Source of the DNA: Hyphodiscus hymeniophilus
Lineage: Eukaryota > Ascomycota > Leotiomycetes > Helotiales > Hyphodiscaceae
Assembly (NCBI GenBank): GCA_016508695.1
Contig: VNKQ01000014.1
Span: 62,001-126,000 of the forward strand
Direction of reading: 5' to 3'
Length of the DNA stretch: 64,000 nt
Shown in pieces: positions 24,554 to 36,583 of this stretch (the stretch's first letter is position 1; each line of letters starts with the position of its first letter). Below the pieces are notes generated by a model. That model saw only the letters and a list, made by a program, of their open reading frames with translations. It was not told where the DNA came from and made no database searches. Position numbers and translations under genes: made by a program.

Positions 24554-24732
24554 TGGGGATAGGGGAGCAGAAACGAGAAAGCTTCATTTCCTATTCAAAG
24601 CAAGCAGGGAGGCTCTAATGGGGTGGTTGGGCTATGGAGGAGTGCATTCCGAGCCATGTCCCTAGGCACTCATAAAGAACGGTTGACAGGTCTATGAACT
24701 GTTGTTCTATTTTGTTATTTGACAAGATCGCT

Positions 24733-27278
24733 CTATTTTAACAGCATTCCTACATCCTGCAACTGGATGCTCTCCACCCTCATCGTTCCATTCAGCCTCG
24801 GATGTCTCTGCACCGCCCACCCAGCACCCCATCCGGGCAATAGACCAGCCTGCGAGCCTTGGATATACAGATCGTCGTCTGGCTGCTCATTCATCGTCCT
24901 CCCATTGCTACTCACACTGACGCTATACGCAGCGCCGTTAGCACTAGTATCACTCATGGCCCTTCCATGCGTAAGGATTTTCTCTCCTCGTCTCGGCAAT
25001 AGCTCCGGAGAAGTCATGATGCCAACTCTTTCCCTCTTCCCCAGAATCCCCGGTGATCTCGGCCCTATATTCGGACTTCTGTTCCAGCTGATGCCGGCTG
25101 GTCGTCCACCGCTGAAGGGGTTGTTTCGACGGAGCCAGGATCCTTGTTGGAGAGAGCCCTTCCCAAGCCGTTGATCGGGCGGTGTCGTGCCTTCGCCGGC
25201 AAGTTCCTCTAATGTCCTCCCCTTCGTCTCTGGTACGAGGAAAGAAACCAAGGTCCCGCATAGCATGAACAGGGCAAAAATTTGCATCAAGTGGTTTAGC
25301 CATGGTGAACAATCTGCGCCGGTGCAATGAGGTAGCGCTCCTTTTGTGAATAAAGGCTGTGCGATGACTTGCGAGATGATGGCTCCGATTTTGCCAGATG
25401 CGGCCGATATTCCGTGGCCTGTTGAGCGGTAGCGTGTAGGGAAGCACTCGCCTGGGATGATGAAAGTCGTCGTGTTGGGCCCGAAATTGAAGAAGAGTTG
25501 AGCTAGAATGTAGAGGGCAAGGAGGGCACCTCGAGAGAGCGAGTAGTATGCAAATCCAATGATGCAGAAGATGATGGTCAGTATGAAGAATCCCATAACT
25601 TGAATAGTTTTACGGCCGATCGTATCGATCATTGCCACAGAGATCCAATAACCTGGGATGGACCCCGCACATATGAGAACCAAATTCCCAATGGCACTGT
25701 TCAGCAGTGTGTCGTAGATTGTAGTGCCGTTGGAGAAGCCGATCGCACTGAGGACGGTGCTGTTATTCAGCGTGATGCCATAAAAGGCAAAATCCAAGAA
25801 GAACCACGATGCGCAGGTTGCGAAGATAACTTTGAAGTTCTTCCATTGGGAGAAGTAAGCCACGGCATCCTGCCAAGACGCAGGAGGCACCGATAGCTTG
25901 GAACCCAAGTTCTGCTTTATCTTCTGTTGTATGACAGGATCGACGATGCCTTCTTTCTGGTTATTGCAATACGCCTTGATATCGGCGTCTGCTTTCTCGA
26001 TATCATGCTCAATGTCGAATGTGTAGCGCGGAGTTTCAGGGATGGTGATACGGTAGTAGAGCGCAAAAACAGCAGGAACCGCTCCGAATCCAACAATAAT
26101 CCGCCAGGCTCGGTCGCCAGCTAGTTGACAATCTTCATGACAGCTGGCCCAGTCACTTGTGGTGTTGAGAAACGAGTTCTTGAATGCTACGGTCGTAATG
26201 AGCGCTACGATAGCGCATGCGAATTGGCCAGCTCCTTGCATTGAGAATACAGCTGCCATCATAGCGCCACGCCATCTGGTTGGGGCGAATCTAAACAGCG
26301 TTAGTATTGATCGCTTTTGCTGATGTTGTGTTGGTGGGAGGAGAGTCATGGCTGGAATATGATTGTACCTCCTCTACTCCACGCACAAAAACTCACTCTG
26401 ATGTAATGACTGCCGACAATGGATAATCACCACCGATTCCAATGCCCATTATTACCCTCCAAAATATCAACAGCCCTGTCATCGTGACAGCCACGCTTGG
26501 AGCACTTAAAGATTGAGCCAATGTTGCAAGAACAATAATTCCCAGTTCCACTCCGTACATTTTCCTTCGACCGAGTCTGTCTGCAAGCCATCCGAATAGT
26601 AACATACCAACCACTGCTCCTCCGGATGTGGCAGCTTTGATTGCCGAGTTTATTTCTGTCGGAAGGACACCATGGTTTCCTCCCATTCTCGAACCAGGTA
26701 TAGGCGGCCCTTGCCAAAATACCATCCCCAGAATATTTGTGATGAGATTTATGGCAAATATATCGTAGGAGTCTGTGAAGAACCCAATTCCAGCAACGGT
26801 GACGGCTCGTACATGGCTGTCAGGTGTGGAATTAGCATATGCTTATATGCTTGATCAGAACGACTCAGTCGGCTAGGGGTATCTGGGTATGATTGGCCCC
26901 ATGAATCTAGACCTTCTTGGAGGGCATCGTAGGATGAGATGAGATAGAGATTTATTTGTAGGAACCACTTACTACCAGCCAAATGGAACATTGTCACATT
27001 CTCTCAGAACCAACTTTGAAGCAAATCAGCCCCGGTTTTCAAAGCAACTACAATCCATAATAGAATTAGACCTTACCCTTCTCCGAAGATTTGCATCATG
27101 TATGTGGGAGAAATCATTGTGAAAGTTGTGAAAGGCAGCGTTTCTGTGTGCAAAAGAATCAGCCTTGTCTTAGAAAAGGGCTAAATGGCACCGAGACGCT
27201 TCCACCACATCCGAAAATCTATACATACCCTCCGGCTGTCCTCAGAACTGGCATTGCGGGCTCTGGTAGATATTCCAT
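24733..27278 (-). CDS. PHO84-type inorganic phosphate:H+ symporter
   Basis: Plasma-membrane phosphate transporter (MFS, PHS family), about 711 aa in five exons: 27278-27229, 27143-27077, 27013-26973, 26816-26397, 26290-24733. The spliced N-terminus reads like the family start (GGNAAFHNFHNDF, then LRRR and PFGWYH), which fixes three very short exons. Next come VAGIGFFTDSYDIFAINL in TM1, the GDYPLSAVITSE motif in TM4, GxLxDRxGRR-type loops, and late helices with GPNTTTFIIPGE and a VPETKG end. Family members are usually near 570-600 aa. This one has about 140 extra polar residues after VPETKG with S/P/R-rich text, possibly a regulatory tail. CACGTG sites (Pho4/NUC-1 core) occur about 0.97 and 2.1 kb upstream. 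Confidence 0.93.
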
Positions 27279-28242
27279 CGTTCAAACTCGATTCCGAAGA
27301 GCTTACCGGAAGGCTCCCCCCAGTCCCAAGGCCGTTGATCGATTTCTCGGGCGATGCGTCAGACAGCCTTGAAACTCTGCTGTATAAGGCTGAAAAGAGA
27401 GCGACTGCAAGCAAACCGAAGCTGACAATGCCGCCGAAACGCTGAAAGATTAAGGCATGGTCTCGCCGTCACCTTACGGGTTTACGAAGGATGTCGCAAT
27501 AATCTTGAGGCCGTTCGTTCTGTTCGTGATCGTGGTCGTGGTCGTCGTGAATGCTGGGGCGATAATCGAGTAATGTTTAGAAAGTCGGGGTACAGACGTT
27601 AGAAGAAGAATGACGGGTCTCGAGCTACTCGTACCTAATAATTCATGGCCGAAAGCCCCGCTCCGGCGCCACATTGGTTATTATTTTTCAGTACCCAGGC
27701 GGTCACGGGGAGTATGGCGGGTAGTGGTGGGGAGGTGGGGGGGAGTGCGATGGTCAGATCACTCCGGCTGGTACAGTACGGCTTGTACAGTACCCAAGTG
27801 CTTGTTGTACCTGCTTGTGCCTGCTTCTTTAACTCTTACTGGACCAGAAGACCCTCTTTCGTAGGTTGATAGCCAGACTCATACACAACCCCCCGTTGAA
27901 AAATCACCAAAACTCACCACTACACCACTACCATCTCGCCCGCATCAACCTCAAACTGCATGGTCTCCACTCCTTTCCCATACGAGAGGGCGCTGTGCCT
28001 CACATTATGTGATAGCCCCCGGGGGTAGGAAGTTGCTTTTGGGAGCTTTGGCGTCTTCCTTTCCATCCCGTTGGGACCTGAGCCGACTTATCCAGACGAA
28101 GCCGAGCCTGTGGTCTTCGGCCATTTTGCCACGCGGTCTTGGAGGCGTCTTGTCGTCGCAGTCGGTGCAGATTGATTCCGCCCTGTTGGATTGGAGATTG
28201 ATTATAATGTATTGTAGGCCCCTCTATCAAGTGGAATGCATG

Positions 28243-28248
28243 CACGTG
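28243..28248. promoter_or_regulatory. CACGTG E-box, candidate Pho4/NUC-1 site
   Basis: Palindromic CACGTG about 965 bp upstream of the phosphate-transporter ATG. CACGTG is the known core for phosphate-starvation bHLH factors. A single hexamer at this distance is weak evidence. Confidence 0.25.
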
Positions 28249-29344
28249 GAGGCCTTGCTCAATAAGGTTGAGCAGCACGGTCAACTGCTCAATCGTCCCA
28301 GAAAGGAAATTCTAAGCCGTAGTCAGAGTTGGTGGACCTCTTGAAAAGCAAAAGAAGCAAACAAAAAGCTATTGGATGACGGTGAGGCTGATTCTCCATG
28401 TGAGGTTGAGACGTTGCGCATTTACGAATAAGCGAGGAACGTGCTTCGACTGAGCGATATCAGTGGCTGATGGCTTGCATGAATTTGTTACTACTTAGGT
28501 GCGTGGCTTTGAGCCGTGAACCATGCAAATGTTATGCGGCAAAGCCCTATTAGTATTGCGATGCATTTGTCAATGCTATTTTGTCTTTTGTTTTTAGAGA
28601 TTACAGCTTCTTCATCTCATGGGATGTTTGTTCATTCGTTAAATCATAGACAGAACTCGTAGCTTGACTGCTTCAACTCAGCAGACCCCTGTCAGGTGAT
28701 CGAGCCGAGCCGAAGCTCTCGTTTCTCCACGCATCAAACATCTCGTATCTCAGTGTCTGCAAGCTCTATCAATCTCAACAAGGGCCTTATGAATGCGGTT
28801 CATCTGCTCGCTAATATATTTCCCTATCTCGTCCACCTCTTCAATATTCACAAAGCATGAAATCAGGCTTCTCTAAGTATTGATAATGCGGTCTCTGGTA
28901 GTGTCAGAGCCTGTCATCGCCTACATAATTTATCACCCATCCTTCACGAAATCTCCCATCCAGAAATTCCTACCGAGCACCCTTCAAATCTCCCGCTACC
29001 TAGTCCGCCATCACTTAGATACAATATCGGCATGCTACCGGTCTCCTGTCTGGTAGTCAGCATAGCTTGCATTGATATTCCTTATTTCCTATCGCCTGGA
29101 GAAGAAGACTCGATTGATGGACCTCTGGAGGGTGCTTCGAGTCGAGGCGAGTCGAGTCTTGCTTGTGATTCTTCGAACCGGTGGGCTACGTTACGAATCA
29201 CGTATTTAACTTCGTGGGCGCGTAAAGGATTACAATGACTACGTACCTAGGTAGTCCCGGTATGGTACTTGGACTTGTATCAAGTTGATATAATGTAAAG
29301 CAAGGTATATATATCTAAGGGCCCTTATTCGGGCTTTGCAATTA

Positions 29345-29372
29345 CTCTCTCTCTCCCCCTCTCTCTCTCTCT
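29345..29372. repeat. CT-dinucleotide microsatellite
   Basis: A run of CT units interrupted by a short C stretch. Low-complexity DNA in a gene-poor interval. Confidence 0.8.
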
Positions 29373-30324
29373 ACGCCACCTTGGCTATGAGTTTCAATTG
29401 GGACCTGGGGAGATGAAACCACGTGATCGACCCCTTACTGTCTCGCTTGGGAGTCGGGACTCGTCTAGCAGTAGCAGGCTACTAGGTACAGAGGCGTACA
29501 AATGGAAGCCTACCTACCTAAACCCCTACCCATATATACACACTTACACATGCTCTCTCTTGCACTGCCTTACGTCCGTAAGCCACTACGACGACCCACT
29601 TGGCAAGCGGGCGAGCAGTGCACTTCTATCTCTATGTCTCTCGAAATGCACTTGGTCGAACTCGGATGGCTTAACTTCCTCAGTTAAGTAAGTAAAGTGA
29701 CGGAGCAAGTGAGCGATTTCACTAAAAAGATGGATAGGGCCCGAGGCCAAGTCTCGGCGTCGATCTCTCGCCCGTGTATCGCCGACGACTGTTGAACGGA
29801 GGTATCCCCGTGTACCTTGTGAGCGGATTATGGGTAGGGATGCGAGTCTGCGAGGGAACTCAGGGAGGAGAAGAGGCGAGGGGCGGAATTTGAGACGGGG
29901 ATAGGCTAAGGGGTTCTTAGAGGCCGTTAAAGGGGGGGAGGGGGTTGTTGACTTCGTAAGTGGTTTTCAGCCCATGGTGAGTAATGGTAAGCTAGTTCTC
30001 GAGTATGAAGATATACGCCCCTGTGTTTGTTCTGAGTTTACGACTTGGTTTTGTCTCGTGACTTTTGGAATTCGACTGAGCACATGATTTGATGTGTGTA
30101 AGTAGACTTTCGTCGTTGATTAGGTTTTTATGTTAAATCTTTGTTGGTCCATGTGCATTCATTAGAGTAAAGGTAAAAGTAAAAGTGGTATCTCCTTGTT
30201 GAACCCCTTTGCTCCGGGAGATCCACTCCTCATCTTTTAACCAACCCCATCCCATAACCCAAACGCCCATGTAAACTCCAATATTTCCTACAACTCCAAT
30301 CCTCGACGCCAGGTGGCATACCCA

Positions 30325-31095
30325 TCAGTAGAAAACAGCCTGGTTCTCCATACTCGGCGACCATAGATTCCCCTCGACCTTGATGGGCTCAAAGCTACTC
30401 CCGTCCACCGAGCCGTTATACTCGTCCAGACTGGTCGCGGGCGAGAGGTCCCCGCTCCACTGCGGTATCCTGGGCGCGCTGGTGACGGCCTTGAGCAGCT
30501 CGCGGTAGTTCTCGTGCAGCTTCCCGATCTCGCCCTTCAGCGTGTCGACCTGGTGCTCGAGGTCGTGGACGTACTCCTTCTGGCGCTCGCGGAAGCTGCG
30601 CTGCGCGGCGCGGTTCTGCACGCGCCGCTTCAGGATCTGCTCCGGGGGCTGCTGCTGGCCCGTCTTGCGGCTCCCGGGCTTGCGTTTCCGCGTCTCCATC
30701 GTGCGGGGCTTGGAGGAGGGCGCGTCCTTGGAGGGGAAGAGATCCCCGGACTCGTCGTCGCCGGTCGTGTCGTCGTGGGAGTGCGAATACGAGGGGCTTG
30801 CTGGACCGCTGGGCGGTTCCGGGTAGGTGTTTGAGGCGAAGCCAAAGGCGGCGTCGAATTCATTAAAGGTCTGGATGTCGCTGTCAGTGAGGAGCTCTGA
30901 ATTGTAGGTGTGCCTTCTGCTTGAGGGGTGTGTACCCAAAAGAGAATGGAAGCTCACGGGTGTGTTCATTAATGACTGTGACAGCGAGTCAAAGTCGAGA
31001 TTTGAGTGGTCCATTGCAGCGTAAGTAGGGTGGTGATTCGGCACTTCCGGATATTGGGGGGAATCTTTGGTTTCGAGTCTGGAGACGGGGTTCAT
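30325..31095 (-). CDS. Yap/PAP1-type bZIP transcription factor
   Basis: Single-exon nuclear factor of 256 aa. The basic region (about 155-175) has N161, A164, Q165, F168 and R169, the N-x2-A-Q-x2-F-R signature of fungal Yap/Pap1 proteins. It runs into a zipper with leucines at exactly L179, L186, L193 and L200. The N-terminal 120 residues are acidic and S/P/T-rich. A short C-terminal part follows the zipper. There is no cysteine-rich redox domain like those of Yap1, so it is more likely a small Yap-like regulator than the main oxidative-stress sensor. It stands alone: nearest genes are more than 3 kb downstream and 4.8 kb upstream, consistent with a long regulatory region. Confidence 0.9.
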   Translation of the reverse strand: MNPVSRLETKDSPQYPEVPNHHPTYAAMDHSNLDFDSLSQSLMNTPVSFHSLLGTHPSSRRHTYNSELLTDSDIQTFNEFDAAFGFASNTYPEPPSGPASPSYSHSHDDTTGDDESGDLFPSKDAPSSKPRTMETRKRKPGSRKTGQQQPPEQILKRRVQNRAAQRSFRERQKEYVHDLEHQVDTLKGEIGKLHENYRELLKAVTSAPRIPQWSGDLSPATSLDEYNGSVDGSSFEPIKVEGNLWSPSMENQAVFY

Positions 31096-31730
31096 ATGCT
31101 GACTGAGTAATATATTCTTCTGGTAAACTCAATTCGGAAGAGTCTTGGTGTATCTGCCTTCTTTGTAGCTGACTTGCGACGAGGAGGTGGGTGAGGGGTA
31201 GTTTTTCGAGACTCAGCGCTCGAGGGTGGCGTGAAGGAGGTTAATATAAAAAAAGTGAAATCCCCAAGACATGTATGTCAACGCGACGCAACACGAAACA
31301 ACCCTGCCACTGTGACGTCCTCGCCGGCAAGGCTGCACTATCTGCAGTGCGTGCTGCACAGGGTCGATGTGGTTTATGTGGGAAGCATGCACCGTTTTCG
31401 TCCCAAGTGTTGCCTTGTTTAGTAAACACTCAGTCGACAGATCCTGGGAATCCCGACCTCGTCCGAGCCACGAGACTGGTTTTTGGTGTGTGTAGTATGC
31501 GCCTCTCCAACTTTCTCCAACTGCCTCACCGACTTTCGCAGCTGCGGGAGAACATTCTTAGAGATCCGGTAGGGTAGAGTTGTCGCCCGTAAGGTAAGTG
31601 GGCGACGGTATGTGCCATGGCTAACTCGGCAATACGGAGCGGATGGATCATGGGTGATCATTTTAGGTGGGGTGTGGTGAACCGAATGCAGGTAATACTG
31701 CAAGGCTGAGCGGGCGCATCAGAGAAGGGC

Positions 31731-31745
31731 GTATGTATGTATGTA
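31731..31745. repeat. GTAT tetranucleotide microsatellite
   Basis: Nearly four perfect GTAT units. Minor low-complexity feature. Confidence 0.7.
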
Positions 31746-31930
31746 TTCTAACCACAACTCAACTCTCCACCATTTCTACCATCGCTACCACCGCGGTCTG
31801 ATTATTCACTCACTTGCATGATGCAGGACCTGCGTTGACCACTGCCCTGCCAGGGAAATTCAACGCGAGCAGACACAGACAGATCCAGGGATTCTCCGCG
31901 GGAATCCGGGATTTGAGGGGTTCGAACGGC

Positions 31931-31964
31931 GGCTTGATGGCTTGATGGCTTGATGGCTTGCATG
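31931..31964. repeat. 8-bp tandem repeat (GGCTTGAT)
   Basis: Three perfect GGCTTGAT units followed by a partial fourth (GGCTTGCA). Confidence 0.85.
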
Positions 31965-32190
31965 GAACGCCGAGCATGGCGATAGGCGACGGGCAACACT
32001 TTGCGGACCGACGAAGAGTCACAGAATGTTCTTTACGGGAGAAGTGGGGAGAGGGCTGTACGGTACTCAGTACGGTACTCTGGGTGTAAGATCGGAGACG
32101 CCAACGACAACATCTATCGCCCAACATGCCGAGTTTCGTCCAATACTCGAGTATCCGCTCGGTCCGCAAGGAACAGATACTCAAGTGCTG

Positions 32191-32361
32191 CAGAACGAGA
32201 GAGAGGGGGGTTCAAGAGCAATCGATTACTTCGACGCAATGAAGATACGGCAGAACGAGTGAGAGGGGTTCAAGAGCAATCAATTACTTCGACGCAATGA
32301 AGATACGGCAGAACGAGTGAGAGGGGTTCAAGAGCAATCAATTACTCCAACGCAATGAAGT
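32191..32361. repeat. ~58-bp tandem minisatellite, nearly three copies
   Basis: Copies start at 32191 (60 bp), 32251 (58 bp) and 32309 (partial). Each begins CAGAACGAG and ends near GCAATGAAG. Copies 2 and 3 are almost identical. Copy 1 differs by a slightly longer G run and one base in the ATCAATTACT segment. The third copy diverges at its end (CCAACG for TCGACG). The recency of copies 2 and 3 suggests a polymorphic locus. Confidence 0.92.
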
Positions 32362-32736
32362 AATTACACGCACACGTACGTGAAAATTGACAAGATCCCA
32401 TGCCCGAGGCGCATGGCGGGATAACATCATGTCGTATGATAGATCTCCCCGGGATGTCACTTGGCTATGCTACTTTACTGACTCTATTTGTGTCTCTTTC
32501 GTAGTGCTTACCAACCCGGTCGAAAGACCTGAGTCTGGATTGACTTGTTTACAAAGAAGAAGGCTGATCCCCCAAGAAGACCGGGGGCAGAATACCGGAC
32601 CCTGAGCCTAAAAACTCCTATTATTCAATCGGCGTTCAATCCCCAAAACCTTATTCCCTGGCGTCGATTTCAAAGCCCCAAAAAGGCCACTAACGTCTAC
32701 CATGGCATCCCGTAGGGCGTCGTACTTTGGACTTTC

Positions 32737-32765
32737 AAGTTTGAAGTTTGAAGTTTGAAGTTTGG
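32737..32765. repeat. 7-bp tandem repeat (AAGTTTG)
   Basis: Four AAGTTTG units in a row, the last followed by GAAGGG. Confidence 0.85.
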
Positions 32766-35700
32766 AAGGGTCACTTGTATGGTGCTGCATCAGCCTGCAT
32801 GGGATTCAAGGATACTCTGGCATCCACACTCGTAGACATTATCTCCGGGGACTCAAGCATCTCAGGACTCGACTCTCACCCCTATTGCACTCGTCGAGGC
32901 GGAAGAATCTGGAGAGAGTATCCTCGCGGGATTATGGAGGGTGCTGGGAGGAGGCTTCAAACCCCGATGCGCGGGACGACATCGCACCGCGGAAAAAGCT
33001 CCGTACATTGATCTATATCCGTGGACCTGTTGCGCATGCGGGATGATTATGACTTGGATGCGAAGTGCAGGAGAGTCCATTATTGGCGATTGGCATGATT
33101 CCCCCACACTTTTCTCCCGAGTCATCTTCGGCCATTCCGTCTCATACTATCTCACAGGTCCCAGTCGCCGAAAGACACTCGGCAATGTGTATCCAATAAT
33201 TGACTGTGCCTCGTATAAAGTCAACTGACCTCTTTGTTTCGTAGATATGAGGCATCTCATACCAATTTAAAGTACGAACTGATACCCAAATCTATGAAAT
33301 AGCTACTACCTCTACGATGAGTGCTCGTACTACCTTTCCCACGAGTGTACCGGTGTCAGGCCAATCTACACTGCGGGCGCTTAGATGCCCAGTACAGACC
33401 GAATAACAGCGGGCAATGCCCGTACACAAAAATAAGCTCGCTATCTCCGAAGTAGCCTGCTCATATCGCCGATTCGTTGGTTTTAGTAAACGAAAATACA
33501 CGAGTAGCACGAGCTCCTTCCTTCCCGCAGATTTACATGAAGGTACCCCAACTCTGTCCAAAATCATACTCCAATAAACGGCCTCTATGCACACAAGTAC
33601 TATCTCCGATCTCTGTTATTCGGAGACTTGCTTCTTTCTCTGCATTCGTTCCGTTCGCTGCATTTTCTGCATTCTTCAGTAGTACAATTCCCAAAGTACT
33701 ACGGACGTCGAGTCTCCGGCTTTGAAGCTTTCCCATCAAACTCATATCTATCTGTACACGCCAAGGATTAAGGACTCGGCTTTCCCTTTGAACACACTTC
33801 CAAGGATTTCCTTGAGACTCTTCAAGCGGATGTCAAGTCCACGCTTGTTTGAAATGCCTTGGCTTCTGGGTAAGACCTGATGAGTCCTGGACTGATGTAA
33901 TCCAAGGTCTTTGTCATTCTGGTGCAGTAACCAGGGAGTATTTAACCAAGGTCGTCTCGACCGTTTCTTGCCCTTCCCGACGCCCGCCTCGCTGTCGCCC
34001 TGGCGTAGTGACCAGATAGTTGACCGAGAACCTTTCGACGAACTGGTTCCCGTTTTCTGTTTTCCAAAAACTATGCATTTATGCTATTAATACTCGCGTC
34101 CTAGATATCGGCATATAGTTATGTGGGATGGTGATATCGTAACGGAGACTTTCAAGATCCCACAGCGCTTCGCTCTGCAAGTGTATCTGAGTGTGATAAG
34201 TGAGAGTAACGACGCATGGATGTGATACCAACGGGATCCATCACCCAGATCCAGTACCTCTAGGTCGTCCACACCGGAGGGGGGGTATACATCAGCGATT
34301 AAAACGCCCAATTCGGGTGCAAAGAACAATTTTGCAGACATTGTTTGAGAACGCCTGCAGGAGAGGAAGATGGGAATAGGATGAAAGGCGATTTTGCCTG
34401 CCTAAGCTCCCACTCCTTCTGGATTTATGAGGGGAACTTCTCACGTCTTGGTGGCGTTGCGTCTGAAGAACTTTGAATCTGGAAGGTGCATCATCAGAAC
34501 GTATGTGTCCTCTACATCGTGCCGTTGTAGCATCGCTTGCGCTCGGCTGAGGCTGAAAATTCGAGAAAGCAGGGTTCGGCTTTGGTCCGAGCATTATTTT
34601 TCACCCCCAACTCATAACTCACCTCTACTTTGGCCTTCAGTAACGGACGCAGAAATAGCAAGCGGTCAATTGGTAATCACATCCTGATTCGTCTCTTCGC
34701 TACTGATATGTTTTCAAACACACCAGCACAAGCAGCGTTGATCGCTCGCTCGACCTTCGCGCAAATCTCGGCATCTGCTCAGATGTATGTATGAAAGTAC
34801 GAAGTCAATAGTAGAACAGCCACGGAAGTGTCGGCGTCGTATATGTGGCTTGCATACCCGCCCCAAATATTCCGAGCTCGTGGCACCTTCAAAGTGCCGT
34901 GCATCCGTGACGGGTACGGCTCTGACGGCTGTCGTCGAGCATTATGGTCCTGGGGATGACGCCTTGTCGCTCCTCGGTGGCTTGGTCTTGCCAGATCGAT
35001 CCGAAGTCTGCGGTTGACTTGACCGTGAGGATGCCAGAAGCTGGGCCGTCAGAGAAGGACTCGTTCTTCAGCTAAGAGCGGCTTTTGCTTTCGTTTCATC
35101 TTATGGATCTGTTGAGAGGATGCTCACAGCAAAACTCGAGCTTCACATACCTGGTGTATCGAGGATTTGAAGCAGAGCCAGCGCCTGTCGAAACTATCTC
35201 GGCCTTCGCATGCCTCGGTGTACGGATCCCGAATTTACACATATACGGACATACTGGAAAGGAGAGAGATTAGCATTGGTTTACGAAACTGGGGGAGATT
35301 GTTGTAGAAGGAGAGATACAGCAAGGCTGGAGTCACTGCTATAACAACCATCCTTGCTACAATTCTAGTAAGGTTAATTCCTCTTGTGCCTGCAATCAGT
35401 TTGCAACACGGGTCAAAGATACGTACAGAGCCAGAGTATTGCCAATGGAGGAGGGTTATCTGTTTCAAGGTCAGGGAGGGCTCCCGAGCCGGCAAGAGTT
35501 ACATACATTCTCTTAAACAACGAACCTCAATAAACACAGCTGTGAAGCTGTGGAGGTGTCCTTTCTGTTGAACGACGTCCACGTCCACTGTTCCTGGGCC
35601 CAGGCACCGCCAAGAAAAGTTCTGGTTTGGTCTTTTACACTGCTCTAATCTTCTATCCACAACGAGCGGTCGATTTGGCACTCGTCTAACTTAGTATGCG

Positions 35701-35969
35701 TCCTTTCGTTCAATTTCACGCTTTTGATTTCTCAATTATCCGTTGTTTCGGTCCTGCTGGAATATCCCTGAGATCAGGTGATGGCTCGTCGAGGGCGCAA
35801 TCCTTGTTTTCTACATTTGCGGCGCAGCCGCAGTTCAGCTCTTCAGTCTTCAGTCAGGCATCTACATGAGACATTTGGTTCAACTTCACCTTCAGAACTA
35901 CAACTCAACATAGGAATTGAATATTGGACTTCCTAACCGCCTAATACATTTTTTGCCCTCTCCAACACA

Positions 35970-36583
35970 ATGCCAGCACACAATTACACCCCCGTACCTC
36001 TCCCCTCCCCTCACCGCGTCACAACCCCACTAAATAACCCCAGATCCCCCTCCAAGACGAACTCTTCAGCACCTCCTACAACACCGGCATCCCCAGCACC
36101 GCACCTCCCTCCTTCCACTCGATCGCGCCCTCCGCCGCACGAGCTTCACTGCACCTCCCGCACCGCAACGATGAGAGCGCCGCCACGATAATGCCCAGCG
36201 AGACGACCCGTGAGATGTTCGAGAGACCGAGGACCAGACCACCAATGCCCGCCAGCTTGGCGGGCGAGGATCCCCAATACCCCGTCAGTATATGGGCGCC
36301 TTCTACGACGGCGAGCGAGCTGGGGTTTGATCCGGACTCTGCGAGTGCGAGGGAGCACACGGTCGCGAGGCTGGTGGAGAGGGTGGAGGAGTTGGAGAGG
36401 AGGTTGGAAAGCAGAGGTGGGGATGTGGGGGATGAAGAAGGTGGGAACGTCAAGAGTGGGCAGCATTGGAGCTGGCTCGATTATCTTGGGGTACTTGGCG
36501 GGGTGCTGTTCGTTTTGTGGATCTGCTTTACTGTTACGTTCGCTCTTGCTGTGAGGTATAGAGCTGCTGGACAGAAGGGATGA
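35970..36583 (+). CDS. small coiled-coil / single-TM protein, apparent one-base frameshift
   Basis: Two plus-strand frames form one plausible protein of about 204 aa. Frame one starts at ATG 35970 after a C/A-rich leader. Its text (N-N-P) would pass into the second frame (Q-I-P-L-Q-D-E-L-F) if the C run at 36038-36041 had five C instead of four; the total is then 615 nt, a whole number of codons. The second frame ends with a basic/acidic helix (LVERVEELERRLESR, a short coiled coil) and one transmembrane segment (about WLDYLGVLGGVLFVLWICF) near the C-terminus, so a tail-anchored topology is likely. Alternatively translation begins at the internal ATG 36191, giving 130 aa. No family recognised. 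Confidence 0.6.

Larger units (their letters stand above)
27279..30324. other. large intergenic region upstream of the phosphate transporter
   Basis: About 3 kb with no supported gene. It contains two CACGTG hexamers (28243, 29420) and a C/T-rich microsatellite (29345-29372). Open frames at 27610-27864, 28009-28344 and 29398-29691 lack family features. The right end is the 3' side of the bZIP gene. Confidence 0.4.
31096..35969. other. 4.9-kb gene-free interval upstream of the bZIP gene
   Basis: No supported coding gene. Several short tandem repeats (31731, 31931, 32191, 32737) are listed separately. Minus-strand ORF 34341-34087 (84 codons) starts plausibly but has no recognisable family. The left part is probably the bZIP promoter and leader; short upstream ORFs there may matter for its translation. 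The right end contains the leader of the 36-kb gene. Confidence 0.4.

Noticed and set aside
31096..35969. RIP-mutated transposon in the gene-poor interval
   Set aside because: The base composition is not extreme and I saw no transposase, reverse transcriptase or long terminal repeats.
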